Notes under the pieces: generated by a model | What the model saw: the letters and a program-made list of their open reading frames with translations, nothing else | Database searches by the model: none | Told to the model about the DNA's origin: nothing | Shown: in pieces, positions 38,191 to 48,218 of the stretch | Layout of the letters: each line of letters begins with the position of its first letter | Position numbering within the stretch: the stretch's first letter is position 1 | Translations under genes and position numbers: made by a program | Assembly: GCF_007826885.1 (NCBI RefSeq) | Contig: NZ_ML675578.1 | Span: 62,001 to 126,000, forward strand | DNA from: Candidatus Nitrosocosmicus arcticus | GTDB lineage: Archaea; Thermoproteota; Nitrososphaeria; Nitrososphaerales; Nitrososphaeraceae | DNA length: 64,000 nucleotides | Reading direction: 5' to 3'

Positions 38191-38840
38191 GTCAGTTCCT
38201 CTTAACCGGTAATTGAACCATATCTAAGATGGTCTATCCTAGAATTCCTCTGGCTATTAAAAAATGATGACTGTGTATCAAAAATGGTTAATGTAATATT
38301 TTTCACAATGATCTATTTACCGTTCAATATATATAAAAGGATATGTATTTTAGTATCATTTTAATATGCAGGTTTTCCCTTTATTTCTAAACCTAAATTA
38401 GATCACAAAATCGCTTTTTAGATACTAAACGGAGTTATAGTTGTTTTATTAATTATCATTTCTGTAGTCGCAATTTGATTTATCGAAACTTATTTTTCAA
38501 TCCAAATAGAATCCTAATCTAAAAAATGATATTAAATTTGTATTGAATGGTGTCGATTTAGGATTTCGGCTTAGCTCCAAAAGTTAGTCATGTACCTTAA
38601 TATAGAAAGTGTAAAATATAAAACGGAATTGATAATTGATGCTTAAGCTGTCGATGGTAGTGGAGTAAGAGGAATAATGGTTTGTAACTTATGTTAGTTC
38701 GTTGTTAATGCCCTGTTCATAGCAAAAGAGTAAGAGCGCTAAACCGCATTCGATATATAAAATGATAAATCTAAATAGGTTTACTATCATTGTTTAATCA
38801 AAATTTATATTTAATTAGATGATACAAAATTTAGTTTATA
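38191..38840. other. Divergent intergenic region
   Basis: 650 AT-rich nt between divergent glycosyltransferase genes, presumably holding both promoters. No gene is supported. Confidence 0.45.
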
Positions 38841-40058
38841 GTGACTGATGAAAGACACATCTGTATTATTACCTCAAGTAGTATATCCGAAGATGGAATA
38901 GGTGGAGAAGGTAAATATTCTATTTTATTGTATAATTGGTTAAAAAGTAGAAATATCAAAAGCACTTTATTAGGAAGTAAATCGATAAAAATAAAAACCT
39001 TTGATCCAGCTTACAAATACAAGAAAATAATTTCAGGAAAAAATAGATCAAAAAAAAAGATATCTTTAGCACCATACCCTCTTTTTATGACATATAGATT
39101 GGTTATTTCACTTTTTTTATCTGTAAAAATTTTTCAGTTACACTTTAATTCTCCCATTTCACTCATTCACTCACAGGATACTGGTTATACAGGACTAGCA
39201 GCAATAGTAGTAGGCAAAATACTAAGGGTTCCAGTGATAGTATCTTCACATGGTATAAGGCATAGAACTATACATCACAGTTTAAGAAGCAGATTAAAAG
39301 GAATTATTTTTAGAATTGAACGAAATTTAGATACGTTCACAGTAAAGAATGCAAATGAAGTAATTGTAGACAATGATGCCATAAAAAATTATTTTGAAAA
39401 AATTGTTAAAAAAAGGATTAAAAGTATCCCGATTCCCATTCGATTAGATGAATTTGAATATTCTTTGTCGAATAGAACTACGATAAGAAGTGATCTAGGA
39501 TGTGACGAAAGTACAAAAATTATTGGATTTATAGGAAGATTTGCCCCCGAAAAAAATCTGATTTCTTTATTGACGGTATTTTCAAAATTACTTCAAAATT
39601 CTTTTCAAGCAAAGTTGGTACTCGTAGGTACCGGTCCATTGGAATCGGAGATGAAAAACTATGTAAGCAAAATGAATATGGCAGATAACGTAATTTTTTG
39701 TGGTGTCAGGAATGATATCAACAAGATCCTCTCTAGCTTTGACATCTTTATACTGCCTTCTTTTACAGAAGGTATGTCGGTAGCATTATTAGAAGCTATG
39801 GCAACGGGGTGTGCAATTATTTGTAGTAAGATTCCTACAAATGCGGAGATCATTTCTGATAGGAAAGAGGGTATACTTATTGATCCGCATAATCTAATTG
39901 AAATGGAAAAAGTAATTAGAGAACTGATTGAAGATGATTTATTAAGATCGGAATTGAAATGCAATGCAGAAAAAAAGGCAATTCAGTTTGATATCAACGT
40001 AGTTTTCCCTAAAGTAATCCTTTCATATGATAAACTAATAGGAAGACCTTTACATTAA
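38841..40058 (+). CDS. GT4-family glycosyltransferase
   Basis: A 405-residue GT-B enzyme. The N-terminal half has ISSSSISEDGIGGEGKYS, the glycine-rich acceptor loop typical of GT4 enzymes, and LIHSQDTGYTGLAA; the C-terminal half has IIGFIGRFAPEKNLISLL at about 230-247 with the FxGRFxxEK signature, and ILPSFTEGMSVALLEAMATGCAII at about 310-333 with the EGMxxxxLEAMAxG donor-binding motif. These are complete. GTG at 38841 is the likely start. It belongs to the plus-strand group 38.8-42.4 kb of the polysaccharide region. Donor and acceptor sugars are unknown. Confidence 0.9.
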   Translation: MTDERHICIITSSSISEDGIGGEGKYSILLYNWLKSRNIKSTLLGSKSIKIKTFDPAYKYKKIISGKNRSKKKISLAPYPLFMTYRLVISLFLSVKIFQLHFNSPISLIHSQDTGYTGLAAIVVGKILRVPVIVSSHGIRHRTIHHSLRSRLKGIIFRIERNLDTFTVKNANEVIVDNDAIKNYFEKIVKKRIKSIPIPIRLDEFEYSLSNRTTIRSDLGCDESTKIIGFIGRFAPEKNLISLLTVFSKLLQNSFQAKLVLVGTGPLESEMKNYVSKMNMADNVIFCGVRNDINKILSSFDIFILPSFTEGMSVALLEAMATGCAIICSKIPTNAEIISDRKEGILIDPHNLIEMEKVIRELIEDDLLRSELKCNAEKKAIQFDINVVFPKVILSYDKLIGRPLH

Positions 40059-40165
40059 TGCAATTGAAAGTAGGCATTTTGAGTATTATTGAGAACAAAT
40101 TTGTTATTCGCAAGATTTATAAATAAATTTCAAAAAGACAATAATTCTTAAATGGAAGTTTATAT

Positions 40166-40882
40166 TTGAGATTAATGATAATCTTGCTATTGATTGTTAA
40201 GCATTTCATTGTCCTCTCAAAAGAGATTCTAAATTCATTAACTGATAACTTTAATGATTTCCCAGAGATGTTTGAAGATTATGATAAATATCACTCTAAT
40301 GTTAGCACCGGCAAACTCTTAAGGTTTGAATTAATTAAAAACTGGGTTATTCCAGATTCTACAATATTAGATGTTGGCGTTGGGGATGGTCTAATGTCAG
40401 AACTCTTTGTAAAAAATAAAAATGCTTCAATACTTGGTATGGATATCTCAAATGTTGCCTGTGAAAAAGCTAAAGAAAGAGGTATACCAGTTGTTGTAAA
40501 AGATATTAATAATGGACTCTGTCTGAATGAGGACGAATTTTATGACTATATACTTTTGATCGAAGTGATAGAACATACAATTTATCCACAAAAAATTCTG
40601 CAAGATGCCTTGGCTCATTGCAAAAAAGGCGTCATCGTGACCATACCTAATAGTGCCTATATAAAATGGAGAATCCAGTTAATGCGAGGCTTTTCTCCTA
40701 GGCAATCATTTACACATTTGCATTATTGGTCGATAAATGATTTTAAAATATTTTGTAGAAAACTGGATATTGAAATACTAGACTCTAAATTCTCTCTACC
40801 TCCATGGCTGTTAAGGTTTAACAATTTACTTGCTTGGCAACAGTGTTGGTTATTATCCCCTAAACTGAAGCTTGAGGTTTAG
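40166..40882 (+). CDS. Class I SAM-dependent methyltransferase (MetW-like)
   Basis: The Rossmann-type methyltransferase has motif I ILDVGVGDGLMSELF, motif II GMDISNVACEKAKERGI, and YDYILLIEVIEHTIYPQKIL as motif IV/post-I, which is typical of MetW and UbiE-like enzymes. VTIPNSAYIKWRIQLMRGF and LHYWSINDFKIF follow, a C-terminal pattern seen in methyltransferases of polysaccharide clusters. The frame opens with TTG at 40166, and ATG at 40175 or, more consistently with the family, ATG at 40268 (MFEDYDKYHS) are alternatives, since the hydrophobic N-terminal stretch is unusual. Probably it methylates a sugar of the surface glycan. Confidence 0.8.
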   Translation: MRLMIILLLIVKHFIVLSKEILNSLTDNFNDFPEMFEDYDKYHSNVSTGKLLRFELIKNWVIPDSTILDVGVGDGLMSELFVKNKNASILGMDISNVACEKAKERGIPVVVKDINNGLCLNEDEFYDYILLIEVIEHTIYPQKILQDALAHCKKGVIVTIPNSAYIKWRIQLMRGFSPRQSFTHLHYWSINDFKIFCRKLDIEILDSKFSLPPWLLRFNNLLAWQQCWLLSPKLKLEV

Positions 40883-41163
40883 GTGCTTAATTGTACTAAA
40901 AGATGTTAAAAGCTCCTATTAACTATAGGATGACTCTACCAATACTTTACAGCCTAAATTCTTTTCAAAACCTTTTACTTTTCACTCATCCTAATAAGAT
41001 CATATTTTTGATCTTTTCCTAAATATAGGTTGAGATGTCCTATTGAAGTACAAGCTTTTCCTGTCATCAGAGCTAAAAATTTCAAATTTAATTGGATTAA
41101 GTGAAATTTACCGTTTTGTAAATATTAATACAGGATCTGATAATAAATCTTAAAATTCTTAAA

Positions 41164-42381
41164 ATGTCTAAGCATATAGAATATAATAATATGAAGAACC
41201 ATGTAATGAGTACTCCTATTGTAATAGTATCTCCTTCAGAATTTCCCGGCTCCTCTGGAGATACCTATAACTTTTTAGAATTAATTGATCAATTTCTATT
41301 AGAAGGGTTCAAGGTTTTGTTGATTTGTCCAAAAAGTAGTAAAAACCGTAATCTAAATATTGGACAAAATAACTCCAACTTGGAAATAGTACGAATAAAC
41401 TACAGGCCACCTAGATTGAATGAGTTAGGCAAGCAAATTAAAATAGAAAACTATTTTGGATTTATCTGGTTCTTGTTACTAGAAACTTATACATTACTCA
41501 GAATAATTAAGACTAAGAAGGTTAAGAAGCTATATGTGAGACACAGTATTTTGACAATGCAATTGCCCATACTCTTTAAATTATTGAGAGTGACCACTTT
41601 GGCAGATGGAGAGATTGTAAGCGACACAATTAAACATCTATTGCCATCGATATTTTTTAAATTGTTTTCTACATATGAAAAAAATATAATACGATTGTAT
41701 TCATATTTTAAGGTTTCATCAATCTCACAACTAAAGAATCTTGAAGCTGTAGGTTATCCTCGAGGGAAGATTATAATTCTACCTATTAGTATAAACACAG
41801 AAAAAATAACCAAATTCAGGTTAGAAGAAATTCCTGAACATACCTTTGGGTATTTTGGTGGTTTGGAATCGTGGCAAGGTATTGATGCTCTGATAAAAGC
41901 ATTCAAATTATTGGTTGAAAAAGTACCTTCGGCAATATTATATATCATTGGCGATGGCTCTTTGTTGAATGAGCTGCAGAGAACAGTATTAGAGAACAAT
42001 CTAACAGCCAACATATTGTTTGTAGGTAAAATTAAAAGAGAAAGACTGTGGGAAGATTATTTTGGTAAATTCCGCATCGTCATTATTCCAAGGCAGAAAT
42101 TGAATAATTCGATAGATACGATTCTGCCAATTAAGCTCGTGGAAGCTATGGCCGGAGGCAAGCCCATAATAGCCATGGATATACCAGTTATGAGAGAGAT
42201 TCACGGAAATCCATTAGTATTAGTTCCATCCGGTAATCCCCAATTATTAGCTAACGCCATGTATTCCTTATCAACAAGCGTTGATGAAATGAGGTATAGA
42301 TCTAAACTATCTGGTAATTCTTCTTTAAACTATGACATAAGGAATAATATTAAGAAAATTATTTTAATTTTAAAACACTAG
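41164..42381 (+). CDS. GT4-family glycosyltransferase
   Basis: A 405-residue GT-B enzyme similar in layout to the one at 38841. PSEFPGSSGDTYNFLELIDQF holds the N-terminal glycine-rich loop, FGYFGGLESWQGIDALIKAF the C-terminal sugar-binding start, and GDGSLLNELQRTV plus KLVEAMAGGKPIIAMDIP at about 325-342 the donor-binding E-x7-E region, with LVEAMAGGKP standing for the second Glu. The order and spacing are normal. An upstream ATG at 41164 is followed by an internal one at residue 10. It lies 281 nt after the methyltransferase gene on the same strand. Confidence 0.88.
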   Translation: MSKHIEYNNMKNHVMSTPIVIVSPSEFPGSSGDTYNFLELIDQFLLEGFKVLLICPKSSKNRNLNIGQNNSNLEIVRINYRPPRLNELGKQIKIENYFGFIWFLLLETYTLLRIIKTKKVKKLYVRHSILTMQLPILFKLLRVTTLADGEIVSDTIKHLLPSIFFKLFSTYEKNIIRLYSYFKVSSISQLKNLEAVGYPRGKIIILPISINTEKITKFRLEEIPEHTFGYFGGLESWQGIDALIKAFKLLVEKVPSAILYIIGDGSLLNELQRTVLENNLTANILFVGKIKRERLWEDYFGKFRIVIIPRQKLNNSIDTILPIKLVEAMAGGKPIIAMDIPVMREIHGNPLVLVPSGNPQLLANAMYSLSTSVDEMRYRSKLSGNSSLNYDIRNNIKKIILILKH

Positions 42382-42609
42382 TCTCTTCTGCACTATGAGA
42401 AGCATCATAGATATTTCTATCATTTATGCTGAATTAGACGAAAACCATTTGATATCTCTGTTGACATTATAATATCAAAAATTATATTTAATATACTAAA
42501 ATAACTTGTATTAAAAAAAATAATTCGGTTGAATTAATTAAAAATGATATTTTATTTTATTTTAAAAAATTTCCTTAATATTTTAAATAAAATGAATATA
42601 AGGGTTACT

Positions 42610-43098
42610 TTATTTAAAAGGTAGTTGCGATAATGTGGTTATACCACCAAAAGTAGTTCCCGAATCTGACGTTGCTCGAAACACCGGTATTTGTGTTCCA
42701 TTATCATGTTTTTCCCACCACGTGAAATAGATGTTACGGTTATCCACTAGCATGTTTGGATTCAGAGATTCTGTGACACTGGAATTGCTCAAATTTAATT
42801 TATAATCAAACCCGTTATTCGTACGTTTAGCAAAGATTATTTCAGAATTTCCATTATTATCACTTTCCCATACAAAATAAGTACCATCATTATTGTTAGC
42901 GATAACAATATCTTCATTGGATGATGGGCTGCCTGATTGTGGAAAACTATTAGAGAGATTGTCAGTCATAGGATTACCCGTGTCAAAATTGTTTTCTTCT
43001 AGTTGCGCATAGGATATTTGTAGAAGAACTGAAGCTCCTATTACCGATGAAATTATAGCATATATCATTATGAATAAAGTTGAATGATTTTGATTCAC
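42610..43098 (-). CDS. Secreted protein with part of a sialidase-like beta-propeller
   Basis: The 162-residue product has a signal peptide (about 8-31, ending ISYAQ) and two blade-like repeats, NNDGTYFVWESDNNGNSEIIFAKRTNNG and NRNIYFTWWEKHDNGTQIPVFRATSDSGTTFG. The pattern (xxYxxW, then IxFxRSxDxG, an Asp box-like end) is that of BNR/sialidase-like propellers. A full propeller needs six blades, so this is a short or truncated member of the secreted propeller proteins of the group. No decayed continuation is recognisable downstream. Confidence 0.6.
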   Translation of the reverse strand: MNQNHSTLFIMIYAIISSVIGASVLLQISYAQLEENNFDTGNPMTDNLSNSFPQSGSPSSNEDIVIANNNDGTYFVWESDNNGNSEIIFAKRTNNGFDYKLNLSNSSVTESLNPNMLVDNRNIYFTWWEKHDNGTQIPVFRATSDSGTTFGGITTLSQLPFK

Positions 43099-43554
43099 AA
43101 CAAATGATTATAGACAGTTGTATAAAAATATACTTTGTTAAATTTGTAAGTGCTACTGATTTAGATATGCTATTAATCTCGATTATTGTCATAATTTTCC
43201 GTTCTATGTCAGGTATTATCCAAAGCATTTGGTTCTCACCTTTACATATATCATAGTATTGTCGACAATGCTTTCCTCATGAGAAGAATGAATAATTTAG
43301 TCGAGTGGTAGCAAATGTGGAAGTTAGATTATTTTTCGGTTTGAGTTTGATCTGCTACTAATCCGGACACCTTATTCCGTTTTCTTGTAAATTTCTTAGG
43401 ATTATCTCTTTGAAGTGGTTCCAGAAGAAGATACGATTTCTTTTGACTAAGTGTGATAAAGATATGTTTGATATTCAATTGCTCTACGGGTTTTAATTCG
43501 AGGAACGATTAGGTACTTATAGATAACTTTTTATGTATTAACACATAATTTTGT
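43099..43554. other. Divergent intergenic region
   Basis: About 455 AT-rich nt between divergent secreted-protein genes with no other supported gene. Confidence 0.45.
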
Positions 43555-44733
43555 ATGATGGTATCCAGAAATATTTTAATATTATTATTATTAACTGCAA
43601 CTTTATTATACTCAACTCAGTATTTTTTATTTGAAACATTTGCCCAACGTAGCATAGCCAATTTAGAGAATAACACAGTAACAAGTAATTCCACAATAAA
43701 TGAAGAAGGAAGTGGATCATCTATAATTTCTCCTAGTAATCCCGACCTGCAAAATAATTTTAACAATTGGAATGTTATTTCAGGCATTTGGAATTATTCT
43801 TCATACTTAGAAGGCGGAACAGGAAATGGTACAAGTCCGGTAGATAATACTATAATAAATCCCACAATTGTGGAAAATTTGTCCAGTATTACAACCGCCT
43901 TTAGGATCAATGAGATGGATACAAACTTGACAAATTATGCTAATATTGTATATTCATTCATCGATCCTGAAACCTATAAAAAAGCGGGTATTTATGTAAT
44001 TAATGATGACATTTTTGTCAGATTTGCAGAGATTGAGAATGGATCTGTGGTTCCAGAACCCCTTCATCCCTATATTAGTACAGGATTGAAATGGAAGGTG
44101 GGCAACACCTTTAACCTCACTCTTGATTTTCAAGATAATATTCAAAGTCTGATTCTAAACGGCACTCAGTATGCGGGAAAAATTGATTATAATGTTGATG
44201 GTCTCACAGGGTTAAATTATGGAAGAATTATTGATATGGATTTCTTTAATTTCGCAATTCAATCAATGAATGCGCCTAATCAAAATAACGGAAATGAACA
44301 ATCAATGAATGTGCCTAATCAAAATAACGAAACTAAATCAGTGGCATCTGAGTCTTTGGTTGTGAGCGATTCACAATCTATAATGCTTGGAGAAAAGAGC
44401 CTACCATCAAATAGCTTTATACCTATTTACGATTCTTCGCCTTATAAAATTGTGGAAGGGCATATTGCAGCAAAACTACCTTGCAGTGAAGATAATGCCG
44501 CAGATGTACAAATCGTAATGGGCCAAATTAATGAAATGGAAGTATTCAATTTAGTACCTGTCACTGAATCATCTGATCCCGGAAGTCTGTGTCACTACGT
44601 TACGGATATTATATCTACCAATGAAAGAACAATTACAGATATTGCGATACAAAACAATTCCACGGAGGACGTAGAATTTCCATCTACTAGTTCTTTGATA
44701 ATAAGTGTCAACAAAATAGCAGAATTGTCATAA
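43555..44733 (+). CDS. Secreted protein with LamG/concanavalin-like domain and a novel C-terminal domain
   Basis: The 392-residue protein has a signal peptide (about 1-30, ending ETFAQ). Residues about 65-235 form a concanavalin-type jelly roll: NNWNVISGIWNYSSYLEGG, ITTAFRINEMDTNLTNYANIVYSF, KKAGIYVINDDIFVRFAEIE and NTFNLTLDFQDNIQSLILNG. An imperfect repeat QSMNAPNQNNGNE/QSMNVPNQNNETK marks a linker. The C-terminal part, with VEGHIAAKLPCSEDNAADVQIVMGQ and GSLCHYVTDIIS, has a conserved-looking Cys pair and no family that I recognise. It precedes the C5-epimerase-like gene by about 125 nt on the same strand and may bind the same glycan. Confidence 0.7.
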   Translation: MMVSRNILILLLLTATLLYSTQYFLFETFAQRSIANLENNTVTSNSTINEEGSGSSIISPSNPDLQNNFNNWNVISGIWNYSSYLEGGTGNGTSPVDNTIINPTIVENLSSITTAFRINEMDTNLTNYANIVYSFIDPETYKKAGIYVINDDIFVRFAEIENGSVVPEPLHPYISTGLKWKVGNTFNLTLDFQDNIQSLILNGTQYAGKIDYNVDGLTGLNYGRIIDMDFFNFAIQSMNAPNQNNGNEQSMNVPNQNNETKSVASESLVVSDSQSIMLGEKSLPSNSFIPIYDSSPYKIVEGHIAAKLPCSEDNAADVQIVMGQINEMEVFNLVPVTESSDPGSLCHYVTDIISTNERTITDIAIQNNSTEDVEFPSTSSLIISVNKIAELS

Positions 44734-44817
44734 TAAAACAATAAAATACTCTTTTTCTAGTTTAGTATCAATACTAATTTTCATAATTTTATACTAGCAT
44801 TATAAACCATATGACTC

Positions 44818-44856
44818 ACAAAGGAGATTTATATGAGTAGGTCGGAAATAGGTTAA
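44818..44856 (+). promoter_or_regulatory. Shine-Dalgarno and short upstream frame before the C5-epimerase-like gene
   Basis: AAGGAGAT at about 44820-44827 stands before an ATG at 44833 that starts a 7-codon frame (MSRSEIG) ending with TAA at 44854-44856, 2 nt before the TTG that opens the main frame. It is either a leader peptide with translational coupling or the true start separated by an indel. Confidence 0.45.
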
Positions 44857-44858
44857 AG

Positions 44859-45749
44859 TTGATTAGTTTTTATACGATGATTGCATTTATTTCCATAGTT
44901 TTCTTAATTTCGTTAAAAGTATGCTCCCCCCCACTTGTTGTAGGTAAAATATTCTATGATAAAAATAACGTACCGCTTGTCGACTATGGCGTCATGAGCA
45001 GCATTGATATAGGAAAGCAATACAATCCTATTACCATTTCCCATAATGCTTCCAAATATTACAATGAATATATCAAAAATAATAATGAAACATCCAAAGG
45101 TTATTTTCTAAATCATGTCAATTGGCTTGTAAATAATTCTGTGCAAAAGGATAACAATACATTCTTTGTCTATGATTTTCCTTTTCCTCCTTATTATTTA
45201 AAAGCGCCTTGGTACTCCGCAATGGCCCAAGGAGCGGCAATACAGCCGCTATTGAATGCGTACAAAATAACACACGATAAAGTTTATTTAACGACTGCAA
45301 AAAACGCATTAAATGTTCTTTTTATTGATATTAATGATCCGTGTAACTGCGGAGTAACATATAAAACACCTGGTGAGGGATGGTGGTATGAAGAATATGC
45401 CAACGGCCGTGAAAATGGTCCACGGGTTCTAAACGGAATGATGTTTACTCTAGTTGATATACATTATTATTACAATTTCACGCAAGATCCTGATGCATTA
45501 TACCTCTTTAATCAAGGAATACTATCATTAAAAAATAATCTTCATAATTATGATAAGAACGGAACATATTCCTCTTATGATAAAATCAGGGGATATGCGC
45601 CAATTGAATATCATAATGTGCATGTCTGTTTATTAAATAAATTATATAATATTACAAACGACAGTATATTTAAGCAATATTATGAAAGCTGGACAAAATC
45701 CAACAACGATCATATAAAAATAGATAAAAACAGTGAAAGCTGTTTTTAA
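44859..45749 (+). CDS. D-glucuronyl C5-epimerase-like protein
   Basis: The 296-residue protein has an N-terminal membrane anchor or signal peptide (about 6-25) and then the C-terminal domain of glucuronyl C5-epimerases: FLNHVNWLVNNSVQKDNNTFFVYDFPF, APWYSAMAQGAAIQPLLNAYKIT at about 113-135, GEGWWYEEYANGRENGPRVLNGMMFTL and YHNVHVCLLNKLYNITND. These follow the animal and bacterial enzymes that invert glucuronate at C5 in heparosan or related chains. The start is uncertain: TTG 44859, ATG 44877, or the upstream ATG 44833 after an indel. The gene suggests that the surface glycan contains uronic acids. Confidence 0.8.
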   Translation: MISFYTMIAFISIVFLISLKVCSPPLVVGKIFYDKNNVPLVDYGVMSSIDIGKQYNPITISHNASKYYNEYIKNNNETSKGYFLNHVNWLVNNSVQKDNNTFFVYDFPFPPYYLKAPWYSAMAQGAAIQPLLNAYKITHDKVYLTTAKNALNVLFIDINDPCNCGVTYKTPGEGWWYEEYANGRENGPRVLNGMMFTLVDIHYYYNFTQDPDALYLFNQGILSLKNNLHNYDKNGTYSSYDKIRGYAPIEYHNVHVCLLNKLYNITNDSIFKQYYESWTKSNNDHIKIDKNSESCF

Positions 45750-46124
45750 TTTGTTTTCAAAATTTTATAATTGACTACTTTATTGCAAGAGCAGGTTATT
45801 CCCAAAATTTTTAGCTAACCTATTTCCTACAAGCATGTGATGCTAAGAGAAAAGATTTTCAAGTATGGAAGGACAGCGTAGGATTTTTTTTCCATCCTCT
45901 TCCTTTTTCTTCTGTATTGATCCAAACATAAGCAAAGAATTCAAAAAGCTCTAATTCTATCGGGTTTCGTACTCACAATAAGTTTGAACCTAACAGTATT
46001 TTTAAACCCATTGTCACTATCAGGGATAAAAAATATTGTTTCGTTTGACAAACTATACTCTTTAAATGTTTCTTACCCATTTAGAATGGATTTTCTAAAG
46101 GGTAATCCTGTTAATCTTCTAAGA
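45750..46124. other. Intergenic region
   Basis: About 375 nt between convergent genes. A frame at 45984-46169 overlaps the end of the next gene and has no family pattern. Confidence 0.4.
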
Positions 46125-48194
46125 CTATCTCAGTGTAAATACCATTACACTGTCATTATAGAAATCTAGTCTGAAATACTTCTCATCATAAAATTTCTCA
46201 ATACCTTCAAAATACTCGAAGTCTTTTATAGGGGCTTGGATAAAGAATTCCCTCCCTGTGAGCCATTCAGATGTTCTTGGAGTTATGACTATGGTGGTGT
46301 CATTACCATGGTTTGTCACAATACTTTGATAGGCATAAGTGGCATTTTCAGAAAGCAAAACGGACCTGACCTCATAGGCAGTAGTAGTGTTCCAAGCGAT
46401 ACCCTCAATATTTGGCCTGTTAGATAATCCACGCATCTCTATAACGGTTGAAGGGTCGGAATAAATTTTATAATTTTTTGGAGTATTTTCTTTAATCCAC
46501 TCGGCCGCAGACAGCTCTCCGAATGTGTAATTTGTAAAATCGTAACCTTGGGTTGTGTAAGGGTCAATATAGGTATCAAAAGGTAACATCAGAACAGGAA
46601 ATAGTATTGCAAATACCACTATAATATAGATGTTCAGTAATTTCGAGTTCTTCTCGTATGTGTGAAATAAACCCATTCCATTAGTTAAAGCAATAGATCT
46701 AAATTTTTCAATAATTGTTTTTGAATTTTCTTTGTTATTGTTTATAGCTGCTTCATCTAATTTACTTGATTTTATTTTTTTCAAGTTTTTAGGGATCAAA
46801 TGACTAGCCTGGATTTTTTGAGTTAAGATGATAATCGGCAAAGTTATTGTTGTTACCGCCCCTAAACCTATAAAAGACCTTTCCAAAGGCATAATTCTGT
46901 GAATATCACTGATCTGTTGAAAATAGGTTAGCAACATGACAATACCTATGAAATTTAAAATAACAATGTTTTTGTTTTTATAGAATGATAGGACAATGCA
47001 ACCTACGATCGAAGCAAGTAGGATCTCTTTGGTATACCATTCTTCCAGAATGTTTACTTTAGTAAAGGTGTTATACAAGTGATAAGATTCAAACAAGTTA
47101 CTTTGTATAAAATCCATTTTAAATTGAAATGTCATATAACCTAAGCAATACGCTAAAAGAATTAATGCAAAAGCAACTGTAACCAGTCTGAAAGTAAAGA
47201 ATAATCTGTCTTTTTTAAATAGAATATAATAACAAAAGACATAGAGAGAGAGCACAAGGGATACTATGAAACCGATATAGGTATGTATTAGTATTAAAAC
47301 TGAAAAGATAACGATAGTTAACACTATGGTTACTATCTTGTTGCTCTGTACTAGTTTTTTCCACAAATAATCAACGGTAAAAAACATCAATGGGAAAATG
47401 CTCATTATGAATGAAGCAGGGTAAAAAAATTGCAAATTAGTAGCAAATCCCATTTCTGTTAGCGGTAATGCGATAGCGGTACCTAATATTGCCTGCGCAT
47501 TGTTTTTTAAAAAATAATATAGCATAACATAGCAAGACAAAGAAAAAAGCATACTCAGAAAAATTGATCCCATCCAGAAAACAGAGTTTAAGTCGGCATT
47601 AAATGTGGATGAACCCAAAGCAATAATTATATCAAAGGTGGGAAAATAAACAAGCGGACTATTGGAAGGCGAATTGTCTAAAATGCTCTGAATAACATAC
47701 ATATGATTGAAAACATCAATCCCCGGTGACAACGGGTATGGGGAAAATGAACGAACGTATAACCCGAAACACATTCCCATAATCAATATCAAAGCCATTA
47801 TCAAATGATATTTTTTGAAAGATTGTATTGATCTGGAATGGTTAAACACAAAAACAGATCCTACTGATAGCACTAACAATAATGGGCCGATGAAATTTAT
47901 GATATTAATATTGATTATGAATATCAAGTACACAATTGTTGAAATGACAAGTATTCCAACAAACCAGTGTATTATCCTGCCTTCAATCCCGATAGATTCA
48001 ATACTTGAATTTATCTTCTTAAAACGCTTTCTAAGTATTTCAAGAATTAAACTGCCAATAGCATTAGGAACATATAAAAACCAACACAATGAAAGGATTG
48101 TGGATAAATAGACAGGGAAATCATATATTTGGGAGATTAGAAACAGCCCAACCAAAACCAGTCCAGCTATTTTATTTACTGAGTTAAACATCAT
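46125..48194 (-). CDS. GT-C-like membrane protein with C-terminal outer domain
   Basis: The 689-residue protein has about 13 membrane segments and a C-terminal outer domain of about 135 residues (from YTTQGYDFTNYTFGELSAAEWIKENTP onward). In the first half, SPGIDVFNHMYVIQSIL at about 153-169 lies outside the membrane and may hold the acidic catalytic residue of GT-C enzymes. The outer domain, with AAEWIKENTPKNYKIYSDPST, is typical of the GT39/oligosaccharyl transferase-like proteins of archaea. It closes an operon with the membrane-anchored protein 24 nt upstream and the flippase. A role in polymerising or transferring the lipid-linked glycan is likely, but not proven. Confidence 0.7.
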   Translation of the reverse strand: MMFNSVNKIAGLVLVGLFLISQIYDFPVYLSTILSLCWFLYVPNAIGSLILEILRKRFKKINSSIESIGIEGRIIHWFVGILVISTIVYLIFIININIINFIGPLLLVLSVGSVFVFNHSRSIQSFKKYHLIMALILIMGMCFGLYVRSFSPYPLSPGIDVFNHMYVIQSILDNSPSNSPLVYFPTFDIIIALGSSTFNADLNSVFWMGSIFLSMLFSLSCYVMLYYFLKNNAQAILGTAIALPLTEMGFATNLQFFYPASFIMSIFPLMFFTVDYLWKKLVQSNKIVTIVLTIVIFSVLILIHTYIGFIVSLVLSLYVFCYYILFKKDRLFFTFRLVTVAFALILLAYCLGYMTFQFKMDFIQSNLFESYHLYNTFTKVNILEEWYTKEILLASIVGCIVLSFYKNKNIVILNFIGIVMLLTYFQQISDIHRIMPLERSFIGLGAVTTITLPIIILTQKIQASHLIPKNLKKIKSSKLDEAAINNNKENSKTIIEKFRSIALTNGMGLFHTYEKNSKLLNIYIIVVFAILFPVLMLPFDTYIDPYTTQGYDFTNYTFGELSAAEWIKENTPKNYKIYSDPSTVIEMRGLSNRPNIEGIAWNTTTAYEVRSVLLSENATYAYQSIVTNHGNDTTIVITPRTSEWLTGREFFIQAPIKDFEYFEGIEKFYDEKYFRLDFYNDSVMVFTLR

Positions 48195-48218
48195 ATATAC
48201 AATTCTGTTCCTTAATAT

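Noticed and set aside
45984-46169. 61-residue plus-strand frame
   Set aside because: It overlaps the end of the GT-C-like gene on the other strand and has no recognisable pattern.
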